64,000 nt of DNA. Source: Glandiceps talaboti (Eukaryota; Hemichordata; Enteropneusta; Spengelidae). This document shows, one piece after another, positions 27,601 to 40,200 of this stretch. The notes beneath the pieces were generated by a model, which saw nothing but the letters and a program-made list of their open reading frames with translations, did no database searches and was not told the DNA's origin. Position 1 is the first letter of the stretch. The number at the start of each line of letters is the position of its first letter. The stretch covers positions 10,527,984-10,591,983 of the forward strand of contig NC_135567.1 of NCBI RefSeq assembly GCF_964340395.1. Direction: 5' to 3'. Both the position numbers and the translations under genes were made by a program.

Positions 27601-28201
27601 TTGATAACATACAGACTAACATCCATACTGTATGAAGAAGGCGTGTCTTCAGAACATGATTTACAATGGGTTGCCACGGTGATAGCTCATGAATTAGCAC
27701 ATCAGGTAATGAGAGCAGTTACAAGGTTAGATGACATGGCTATGATATAGACAAACTGATCAATTGAAATAGAGATACCACACCATCCATCCATCCATTC
27801 ACCCACCTATACAGTATCCACCCATTCACCCATCCATCCATCCATCCGCCAACCCACACACCCACCTATACATGTACACTATCCATCCATCCACCCATTC
27901 ATGCAAGCAAGCATGCACATGAACATGCACACAGAAACAGACACACATTCAGATACATACATACATACATACATACATACATACATACATACATACATAC
28001 ATACATACATACATACATACACACAGACACACATACATACATACATACATACATACATACATACATACATACATACATACAAACATACACACACATACAT
28101 ACATACATACATACATACATACATACATACATACATACATACATACACACACAAACATACATGTACATGTCATGTAATTTACATGACATGTATGTATGTG
28201 A

Positions 28202-28261
<60 letters not shown>

Positions 28262-31200
28262 ATGTGTGTGTGTGCATGCTTGGATGAATGCATGGTGGGT
28301 GGACAGTGTAATAGAGATTTGTTTAGTAACCTATCAATTATTGTGGTTTGTTTATTCTCCCAGTGGTTTGGTAACCAAGTAACTATTGCTATTTGTTTAT
28401 TCTCCCAGTGGTTTGGTAACCAAGTAACTATTGTTATTTGTTTATTCTCCCATTGGTTTGGTAACCAAGTAACTATTGTTATTTGTTTATTCTCCCAGTG
28501 GTTTGGTAACCTAGTAACTATTGTTATTTGTTTATTCTCCCAGTGGTTTGGTAACCTAGTAACTATTGTTATTTGTTTATTCTCCCAGTGGTTTGGTAAC
28601 CTAGTAACTATTGTTATTTGTTCATTCTCCCAGTGGTTTGGTAACCTAGTAACTATTGTTATTTGTTTATTCTCCCAGTGGTTTGGTAACCAAGTAACTA
28701 TTGTTATTTGTTTATTCTCCCAGTGGTTTGGTAACCAAGTAACTATTGTTATTTGTTTATTCTCCCAGTGGTTTGGTAACCTAGTAACTATTGTTATTTG
28801 TTCATTCTCCCAGTGGTTTGGTAACCTAGTAACTATTGTTATTTGTTTATTCTCCCAGTGGTTTGGTAACCTAGTAACAATGGAATGGTGGAATGATCTA
28901 TGGCTAAATGAAGGTTTTGCCAGTTTTGTGGAATATATTGGAGTTGATTTTATCAAACCAGAATGGCAGATGGTAAGTCAAAGTGTACCAAACTTTCCCG
29001 GATATAGACAAAAATACTTCTGATGTGGCATAAGATAGGCCATAGATGCCGCAATAGGGAACTTGCTAACCTGCCATCTTGAATGTTGCACCATAGGAAA
29101 TATCAGTATTGTAAACAATATTCAATTGTTGCAATTTTTGTAACCACAACTAATCAACTCATGGTCATCCTGACTATTGTAGGAGGTTTATCCTATTAAT
29201 AGCTCCAAATTAGTTACTATGGAAACGACAGATAATCCCATAGTCCTTTGCGTCTGAGCATGCTCAGTCTAGATTGCAAGCTCCCTATCCTAGTGTGAAT
29301 GAATTAGCACTAGCCCTGTTACCATGTAGCCGTCTTATTTCAGACAATCCTATCACTGAGTGTGTGTTGTGTCGTAAATGCACACTCACACATTGAGCAA
29401 CATTAAGGGGAATTCAGGAAACCTCATCAGTGCCTTTAATAAGGGGTCCATTAGTTTTATGGGGAATTCTGGAGACCTTCCCATCTAAATTTTCATAAAA
29501 TGTATACATTCTGAAATCCTTGCATATTTTTCAATATGTTTACGGTTTATTTTTATTTTTTAATTCCACACTAATGGACTTAAATAATATTGTCAAAAAA
29601 TAAGGTACCCTCTACAATGTTTCATTCATGCATTACCAAGATTATTTTTACCAGACTACCTTTCTGGTGCACATAAGACCGTTTCTTTTTTTACCATTTT
29701 TACCCAAACTTTTCTGATGGTTTAATTTTCAGATGGATCAATTTCTATACTTGACATTACAAAGAGCTTTGGCACTTGATGCCTTAAGTACCTCCCATCC
29801 TATCTTAGTGCCTGTGTATAATCCAGACGAGATCAACGAACTCTTTGATAGCATTTCCTATGACAAGGTAAGAATATATCAAACACATATCCGGGGCTCA
29901 AAATTAACTTCTATGGAAGTCCCAGTAGGCTACCAATAATTAGTAGCCCAAGGATGCTGACCAGTAGTCCTATATTCCTGAACTGAAAACAGAGTTACTC
30001 TACTGGAATTGTGTTTCTTATTAAGTTTCATGGTAAATCTTCCATCCTTTAAATCATTGTATAATCAATGGTACATTGCAGCCTGAGTGGGCTACCAGCT
30101 GCATATTATGGTAGTCCCATGACAAGAATTGGTAGTCTGTTGACACAGGACTACTGTTAATTTCAAGCCCTGATATTATGAGATCATCAATTCTGAAGCT
30201 TTATTAGCGTGAATGCACTTGGAAATAAAGTCTTTCAACTTTACGGTACTTTCATATATCATATCATATCATATAATATCATATCATATATCCCAGGGTG
30301 CCTCTAATAATGTACCCACGAGTTTTTGTTCTACTAGGGAGCCTCATCAATAATAAGGTAATCAATTGTTGTTCTTCTAGGGAGCCTCAATAATCCGAAT
30401 GTTGGAGGAATTCCTGACGAGAGATGTATTTATGAAAGGTATAACAGATTATCTTCAGACCCATGAGTATGGTAATGCCGAGACAGATGATTTGTGGGAG
30501 GCACTAACCAAGGTAAGTGTGGTAATGCCGAGACAGATGATTTGTGGGAGGCACTAACCAAGGTAAGTATGGTAATGCCGAGACAGATGATTTGTGGGAG
30601 GCACTAACCAAGGTAAGTGTGGTAATGCCGAGACAGATGATTTGTGGGAGGCACTAACCAAGGTAAGTATGGTAATGCCGAGACAGATGATTTGTGGGAG
30701 GCACTAACCAAGGTAAGTATGGTAATGCTGAGACAGATGATTTGTGGGAGGCACTAACCAAGGTAAGTATGGTAATGCTGAGACAGATGATTTGTGGGAG
30801 GCACTAACCAAGGTAAGTATGGTAATGCTGAGACAGATGATTTGTGGGAGGCACTAACCAAGGTAAGTGTGGTAATGCTGAGACAGATGATTTGTGGGAG
30901 GCACTAACCAAGGTAAGTGTGGTAATGCTGAGACAGATGATTTGTGGGAGGCACTAACCAAGGTAAGTGTGGTAATGCCGAGACAGATGATTTGTGGGAG
31001 GCACTAACCAAGGTAAGTGTGGTAATGCCGAGACAGATGATTTGTGGGAGGCACTAACCAAGGTAAGTGTGGTAATGCCGAGACAGATGATTTGTGGGAG
31101 GCACTAACCAAGGTAAGTGTGGTAATGCTGAGACAGATGATTTGTGGGAGGCACTAACCAAGGTAAGTATGGTAATGCCGAGACAGATGATTTGTGGGAG

Positions 31201-34200
31201 GCACTAACCAAGGTAAGTGTGGTAATGCTGAGACAGATGATTTGTGGGAGGCACTAACCAAGGTAAGTATGGTAATGCTGAGACAGATGATTTGTGGGAG
31301 GCACTAACCAAGGTAAGTGTGGTAATGCCGAGACAGATGATTTGTGGGAGGCACTAACCAAGGTAAGTGTGGTAATGCCGAGACAGATGATTTGTGGGAG
31401 GCACTAACCAAGGTAAGTGTGGTAATGCCGAGACAGATGATTTGTGGGAGGCACTAACCAAGGTAAGTATGGTAATGCCGAGACAGATGATTTGTGGGAG
31501 GCACTAACCAAGGTAAGTGTGGTAATGCCGAGACAGATGATTTGTGGGAGGCACTAACCAAGGTAAGTATGGTAATGCCGAGACAGATGATTTGTGGGAG
31601 GCACTAACCAAGGTAAGTATGGTAATGCCGAGACAGATGATTTGTGGGAGGCACTAACCAAGGTAAGTATGGTAATGCCGAGACAGATGATTTGTGGGAG
31701 GCACTAACCAAGGTAAGTATGGTAATGCCGAGACAGATGATTTGTGGGAGGCACTAACCAAGGTAAGTGTGGTAATGCCGAGACAGATGATTTGTGGGAG
31801 GCACTAACCAAGGTAAGTGTGGTAATGCCGAGACAGATGATTTGTGGGAGGCACTAACCAAGGTAAGTGTGGTAATGCCGAGACAGATGATTTGTGGGAG
31901 GCACTAACCAAGGTAAGTGTGGTAATGCCGAGACAGATGATTTGTGGGAGGCACTAACCAAGGTAAGTATGGTAATGCCGAGACAGATGATTTGTGGGAG
32001 GCACTAACCAAGGTAAGTGTGGTAATGCCGAGACAGATGATTTGTGGGAGGCACTAACCAAGGTAAGTATGGTAATGCCGAGACAGATGATTTGTGGGAG
32101 GCACTAACCAAGGTAAGTATGGTAATGCCGAGACAGATGATTTGTGGGAGGCACTAACCAAGGTAAGTATGGTAATGCCGAGACAGATGATTTGTGGGAG
32201 GCACTAACCAAGGTAAGTATGGTAATGCCGAGACAGATGATTTGTGGGAGGCACTAACCAAGGTAAGTATGGTAATGCCGAGACAGATGATTTGTGGGAG
32301 GCACTAACCAAGGTAAGTGTGGTAATGCTGAGACGGATGATTTGTGGGAGGCACTAACCAAGGTAAGTGTGGTAATGCTGAGACGGATGATTTGTGGGAG
32401 GCACTAACCAAGGTAAGTGTGGTAATGCTGAGACGGATGATTTGTGGGAGGCACTAACCAAGGTAAGTGTGGTAATGCCGAGACAGATGATTTGTGGGAG
32501 GCACTAACCAAGGTAAGTGTGGTAATGCCGAGACGGATGATTTGTGGGAGGCACTAACCAAGGTAAGTGTGGTAATGCCGAGACAGATGATTTGTGGGAG
32601 GCACTAACCAAGGTAAGTGTGGTAATGCCGAGACAGATGATTTGTGGGAGGCACTAACCAAGGTAAGTGTGGTAATGCTGAGACAGATGATTTGTGGGAG
32701 GCACTAACAAAGGTAAGTGTGGTAATGCCGAGACAGATGATTTGTGGGAGGCACTAACCAAGGTAAGTGTGTTAACACCATGACAGATCGATGATCTGTG
32801 CGTAGTACGAACCAAGGTTCGTGTGGTAATGACATGATGTGATTTGTGGGCAGTACTAACCAAGGTTCATGTGGTAACGCCATGACAGACAATTTGTGGG
32901 TGGCACTAACCAAAGTAAGTATCTCCAACCCCACCCCCAAAACTAAAAATTTTATTTCCTACATTGAACTGTTGATCTCACCATAAAAGTTTATTCAGGT
33001 TTGGTACAATACCCATAAAGTTAATTCAGTTTTAGTACAATACCCTTAAAGTTAATTCAGTTTTAGTACAATACCCATAAAGTTAATTCAGTTTTAGTAC
33101 AATACCCATAAAGTTAATTCAGTTTTAGTACAATACCATTGGCTCAATCTTTTTTCTTGATAATAGGCTGATAAAGAAAATGGCGGCTCAACTAACGTGA
33201 AAGAAATTATGGACACATGGACCTTACAGATGGGATATCCCTTTGTTACATTAGCACGGGATGGCAACAAAGTAACTGCTACACAACAACGTTTTCTGAT
33301 CAACCCTACCAGTCAATATTCAGATGATGAATCACCCTTTAAGTAAGTATAGAGAAGTAATGGTCTTTATGGTCCAGATATGGGTTTTGTGGAGCAAGGT
33401 TGTGCAAAGGAAAGACCTGAGTTTAGGTGTGTCTGTAAGCTGTGCTACCGAGGTCTGCAATGAGTTTAGGTGTGTCTGTAAGGTATACTACCGAGGTCTG
33501 CAATGAGTTTAGGTGTGTCTGTAAGCTGTACTACCGAGGTCTGCAATGAGTTTAGGTGTGTCTGTAAGCTATACTACCGAGGTCTGCAATGAGTTTAGGT
33601 GTGTCTGTAAGCTATACTACCGAGGTCTGCAATGAGTTTAGGTGTGTCTGTAAGCTATACTACCGAGGTCTGCAATGAGTTTAGGTGTGTCTGTAAGCTA
33701 TACTACCGAGGTCTGCAATGAGTTTAGGTGTGTCTGTAAGCTATACTACCGAGGTCTGCAATGAGTTTAGGAGTGTCTGTAACCTGTACTACCGAGGTCT
33801 GCAATGAGTTTAGGTGTGTCTGTAAGGTATACTACCGAGGTCTGCAATGAGTTTAGGTGTGTCTCTAAGCTATACTACCGAGGTCTGCAATGAGTTTAGG
33901 AGTGTCTGTAAGCTATACTACCGAGGTCTGCAATGAGTTTAGGTGTGTCTGTAAGCTATACTACCGAGGTCTGCAATGAGTTTAGGAGTGTCTGTAACCT
34001 GTACTACCGAGGTCTGCAATGAGTTTAGGTGTGTCTGTAAGGTATACTACCGAGGTCTGCAATGAGTTTAGGTGTGTCTCTAAGCTATACTACCGAGGTC
34101 TGCAATGAGTTTAGGTGTGTCTGTAAGCTATACTACCAAGGTCTTCAATGAGTTTAGGTGTGTCTGTAAGCCGTACTACCGATGTCTGCAATGAGTTTAG

Positions 34201-37200
34201 GAGTGTCTGTAAGCTATACTACCGAGGTCTGCAATGAGTTTAGGTGTGTCTGTAAGCTGTACTACCGAGGTCTGCAATGAGTTTAGGAGTGTCTGTAAGC
34301 TATACTACCGAGGTCTGCAATGAGTTTAGGTGTGTCTGTAAGCTATACTACCGAGGTCTGCAATGAGTTTAGGTGTGTCTGTAACCTGTACTACCGAGGT
34401 CTGCAATGAGTTTAGGAGTGTCTGTAAGCTGTACTACCGAGGTCTGCAATGAGTTTAGGAGTGTCTGTAAGCTATACTACCGAGGTCTGCAATAAGTTTA
34501 GGTGTGTCTGTAAGCTATACTACCGAGGTCTGCAATGAGTTTAGGAGTGTCTGTAAGCTGTACTACCGAGGTCTGCAATGAGTTTAGGTGTGTCTGTAAG
34601 CTGTACTACCGAGGTCTGCAATGAGTTTAGGTGTGTCTGTAAGCTATACTACCGAGGTCTGCAATGAGTTTAGGTGTGTCTGTAAGCTATACTACCGAGG
34701 TCTGCAATGAGTTTAGGAGTGTCTGTAAGCTATACTACCGAGGTCTGCAAAGGTCATAAAGATTACTACTGAGGTCTTCAAATCTCATATCCGGGCCGTA
34801 AAGGTTTTATCGTATACCTTATGTAGAGACACAGAAACATTATCTAAATCAGATAACCATATAAATTGATAGAGAAACAGTATTTTGTGCTTAAAGAAAC
34901 GTAAAGATGCAGAGAAAATATCAAACCGAATCACTGAGTGAACAGATCTCAATGAGTGGGCTATTTACCATATTTGGGCAAAGTGTGCCAGTGTGTGATA
35001 TGGAAAATTATTGCCCAGGTTCGACTTTGACTTGATTTTTCCCAAAACACACAAACCCATGTACATTTTTTTTGAAATTTAGATTTACCAATCTCTGAAT
35101 AATTTGCATAATGTTGCAGTTCATTGTACATGATTATTCAAATATGTTTGTTTCCATAGTTACAAGTGGAATATTCCATTTACCTATATTACGTCTAGTG
35201 ATCCAGAAAAGTCAACTCGTCTACCTCTTATGTCTGAACCAGGTAGGTAAATTACAACTGTGGCAACTTTAGTTTCGATAAATTAAGACAGACGCAATCT
35301 GATTCGAATCCAATGTAGTGTACAAATGATCCAGTACATCAACTCGTCTACCACTTATGTCTAAACCAGGTAGGTAAATTACAACTGTGGCAACCTTAGT
35401 TTCGATAAATTAAGACAAACGCAATCTGATTCGAATCCAATGTAGTGTACACATGCTCCAGTACGTCAACTCGTCTACCACTTATGTCTAAACCAGGTAG
35501 GTAAATTACAACTGTGGCAACCTTAGTTTCGATAAATTAAGACAGACGCAATCTGATTCGAATCCAATGTAGTGTACACATGATCCAGTAAGTACGTCAA
35601 CGTGTCTACCACTCATGTCTAAACCAGGTAGGTAAATTACAACTGTGGCAACCTTAGTTTCGATAAATTAAGACAGACGCAATCTGATTCGAATCCAATG
35701 TAGTGTATACATGACCCAGTATGTCAACGTGTCTACCACTTATGTCTGAACCAGGTAGGTAAATTACAACTGTGGCAACCTTAGTTTCGATAAATTAAGA
35801 CAGACGCAATCTGATTCGAATCCAATGTAGTGTACACATGATCCAGTACGTCAACACGTCTACCTCTCATGTCTAAACCAGGTAGGTAAATTACAACTGT
35901 GGCAACCTTAGTTTCGATAAATTAAGACAAACGCAATCTGATTTGAATCCAATGTAGTGTACACATGATCCAGTACGTCAACGTGTCTACCACTCATGTC
36001 TGAACCAGGTAGGTAAATTACAACTGTGGCAACCTTAGTTTCAGTAAATTAAGACAGACCCAATCTGATTCAAATCCAATGTAGTGTACACATGATTCAG
36101 TACGTCAACGTGTCTACCACTCATGTTTGAACCAGGTAGGTAAATTACAACTGTGGCAACCGTAGTTTCGATAAATTAAGACAGTCGCAATCTGATTCGA
36201 ATCCAATGTAGTGTACACGTGATCCAGTATGTCAACGTGTCTACCACTCATGTCTGAACCAGGTAGGTAAATTACAACTGTGGCAACTTCAGTTTCAATA
36301 AACCAAGGTAAGTTATTATACATTTGAAAAATGTTCAGGAAATCTGTACTATGCAATCAACTGTTCTAACAATGTCAGAAGACAAATTGTAATGTTATTG
36401 AAGATATGCACTGATATTAACATTATACTAGAACATGGTTTTATGTATTAGTATTTTCAGCTTGTGGCATGTCTTGACCAGAGTAGAAGTGAAAGCTAAC
36501 ATAGTCTCTTGTTTTAATATAATTCCTGTGTGCACGTTAAAAATTTGTTGCAATCTCAGAAATAATATATTGTGTAAATTTTTAGAGAATTTCACAGACT
36601 TATTTTCGCTGCATTTTGTTGATTACTTCCTGTACTGGCAAGTGATATTTATCCCTCAGCTTATCTCATGGGCCGCCCTCTTGTGGTGCTTCTGTGAATA
36701 TAGATTATAGGATGTCAAAATATGGTAAATCCTTTGTGCCCATGAGACGTCTATGATGAAAACTTTCACTGGATAGAACTCCTAGAGGCGACACTACAAA
36801 ATCTTTTGTTTTTCTGAGTATGGCCTATTGAAAACTATGAATATGGTTAATCCAACTACGTTTGTGCCCATGAGACTTCTATTAAGATGAAAACTTTCAC
36901 TGGATAGCACTCCTAGAGGTGACACTACAAAATCTTTTGTTTTTCTGAGTATGGACTATTGGAAACTAATATGTAAACTTTGTTGATTGTAGGTGAATTT
37001 GATGTTCCAGCCGAGACGACATGGTTTAAAGGCAATGTTAAATCCACAGGGTTTTATCGTGTTAACTACGATGATAACAGCTGGGATGTCATCATACAAC
37101 AACTTCAAGATGATCATACTGTCTTCACATCAGCTGATAGAACATCGTTTATTGACGACATCTTTCATCTTGCAAGGTACAGTATTTAAATAATAATGTA

Positions 37201-40200
37201 CGCCCTCACAGCCCATAATCGACGAAAGCGAACTTTGAACAACATAATGGGCGAGGCGGCAGCCGGGCCCATTATGGAGTGCAAAGTTTGCTTGAGTCCA
37301 TTATGGACTGGGAGGGCGTACATTATTGTTATTATTTTATAGTTTTGCCAATTCCAGTGAATTTGTAGACCGAGAAACGCAAAACAACGTATAATATACA
37401 CAGCGCTGAACATCGTCTGCCATGTCCAGCCCAGAAGCTGAATACGACACGTGTACGTACACGTACACACACATATACACTTCAATGAACTGCTGTGAAC
37501 ACAAATTTGTTTCATGAATGCGGTGTATTTTTAAACAGTGGAAATGACAATCATAAGTAACAACATACATTTCGAAAAAATACCTAGTCGTATGAAGAAA
37601 CAGAACAAATAAGCTTGTATTGTTATGCTCGTTCCGGAGCTGCGATGCCCAATAACGGAGTACATTATCAGTAATAATGTACAGCGATGACGTCACAAAA
37701 TTCACTGGAATTGGTAATGCTATAATATAATATGTAATATTGTAATGTGACATCAGAACTACATTCAGAAGGTTACTGTTTGTTCTTTGAAAGTGTAGCT
37801 TATGTTTGTCTGATGAAATAAATTTCATTCATTCATTCATTCATTCATTCATTTATCCATTTATCCATCCATCCATCCATCCACCCATCCATCCATCCAT
37901 CCACCCATCTATCCATCCATCCACCCATCCATCCATCCATCCACCCATCCATCCATCCATTCACTCATCCATCCATTCATTCATTCATCTATCCATTCAT
38001 TCATTCACCCATCCATCCATCCATTCATTCATTCATCCATCCATCCATCATCCATCCACCCATTCATTCATCCATTTGTTCATCCATCCACCCACCCACC
38101 CATCCATCCACCCATCCATCCACCCACCCACCCATCCATCCATCCACCCATCCATCCATCCATTCATTCATCCATCCATCCATCAGCCATCCACCCATTC
38201 GTCCATCCACCCCCCCCCCATCCATCCAACCACCCACCCACCCATCCATATCCATTCTTTCATGACTGACTTTTTTTCATCACTATTTCTAGAGCAAAAC
38301 ATGTTAGACAAATAAAAGCACTTGATCTATCTCTGTATTTATCGAATGAAGAAGAGTATGTTCCCATAGCAACAGCAATTGCTGATTTGAAGTACATTGG
38401 AGGCATTTTGGAAGGACGCGATGGCTACAAAGATTTTAAGGTAAACTTACTCAACATATTATATAAATCTTATTACATAAATTAAAACCTGCACTATGTA
38501 CAATTTAGTCTGGAAGCCATGTCTGGTCAAAGTCCCCCAATCAGCCTTTGTGACAACAACAAGTCACTAGACGAGTAGTGACAACCCTTAGGTCCAGCGT
38601 GCGAAATTAACTCAGGTCCTTTGGCCCGAGACCAACAGATTTCCATTCAGACCGACATTTTTTCAGAATTACAGCAACTTATTGGTCCTTATGACCAATT
38701 GAAATTTGGAGTAAATAATAACATTTATTCAAAGAGAGATCCAATTTCACCTACATGAATCTGATCTTGTGTTACCTATTTTACTCTCGACAATGATCTC
38801 GTTCAAGTCAAACGACACAGAGCTAGCTTGCTACGACATGTTGTCAATGTTGATATCATGTCTGCATATGACGTAGCATACAGCATTTACTTTATGAAAT
38901 TATGTTAGCAAACACATGATTGGTTGAATTTCTCTAATTATTTGTGCCTTGACTAATCAGAACTCATTTTACGCATTCAGCGCATGCGTCTATTTTCCGC
39001 CATAGAGTATTCACTATTGTAAAGCTTACTGTTCGAAGTGTATGAAACTTTTAACATGTTTGAGACAGTTCCATGTTGTATTTATAAAGTATGTGGCGAT
39101 ATTTAGAAGGCGGCATTGAGCTTCCGAAGAAGAAGACGAAACAGACAATGTTTTTTTAAAGGCTGGTATTAAAGCCGGTAAATGTTAGCGGGTTTTCCGA
39201 TCATAATTTACCGGGGTTCCCCATGTGTGTGGCCGTGATCAAAACAAACTGACGGAAACATATAAACTACTCTGAAAATGGTGTTTTAACTAATAAAGAA
39301 GGCAGGTACACTTCGTAAGATACAGTACAGATCAAGCATAATGGGAGATTATGCATGAACTGTGCTTGCATCTTCAAAGCATTATGATGGAAAACTTCAT
39401 GAACAATGCTCTTGAGGATTAGTGTATGTAAACAGCATTCAATTTGCACCTTTGAGGTGTCCACAGAGCATCTCATTAACAGTGCATCTAAGTAAACAAT
39501 GCATCAGCATCTCATTATAAACATTGAAACTAGATAGGGTAGAGTACATGATTATTACTAAGTCACAAACCATGTGTGCATAAAGTGCTTTTTATTCTGT
39601 ATGAGAGATGCGAGTATTGTTCCATGCAGATGCTTTGATGCAACAACAACAGTGCATCAATGCATAATTAGCACCCCAATTGTGCAAGAATGATCCTTTT
39701 GTGATGTCTACACTCAGGTGATGTTTTATGTGAGCTGCACTGTATCTTCAGTACGATAGTTTTTTTTTTGTAAAAACAGTATAAAAAAAATGCGGTCTGA
39801 TTGCTTTCAATTTGATGCATATGATAATGTATGTCCTGTTATGTTGTAATCAATGTTGTAATTGATACTCAATACACCACAGTAGGGTATATGGGTAGGG
39901 CTTCAGGGGGGGGGGGGGGCTTGTGGTCTAAGTTCGCTATGGGTGGAAAAGCTACATTAGCTGTTGACACAGACGATGAATCTGACTTTGGATTGTGTGA
40001 TTCAAAATTTAATGAATCGTACAGAGAGGAAGGAGAGGACTGTGATCTCTTAGAGATTGCAGATAATGTAGATTTAATGATTCATTCACCCATATTATCT
40101 ACAATCTATGGATATGTATTTCTATGGTGTAATGAATACATTCAGTCTCAGACCACTATAGTCTATAGGAACAGATTATGCGAGAATGAATATTCATAGT

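Noticed and set aside
28202-28858. Long + frame running from the (GT)n microsatellite into exon 5
   Set aside because: The part before 28859 is microsatellite and the 45-bp acceptor array. I treat only 28859-28972 as exon, because it alone gives HEXXH-X18-E; the array frame is reported as a possible alternative splice product.
33417-34755. 43-bp array as another splice-anchored repeat at the exon 8 donor
   Set aside because: The unit has CTGTAAG, but the exon 8 end (CACCCTTTAA) is not found in it and the array starts 75 bp away, so exon derivation is not supported.
37806-38315. His/Pro/Ser-rich protein on + and Trp/Met/Gly-rich protein on -
   Set aside because: Simple tetranucleotide repeat, (CATC/CATT)n, open in several frames.
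39831-40199. 122-residue frame inside the hAT-like element
   Set aside because: Contains an acidic stretch but no recognisable transposase or BED-finger motif, and starts next to a poly-G tract. Not supported as a gene.
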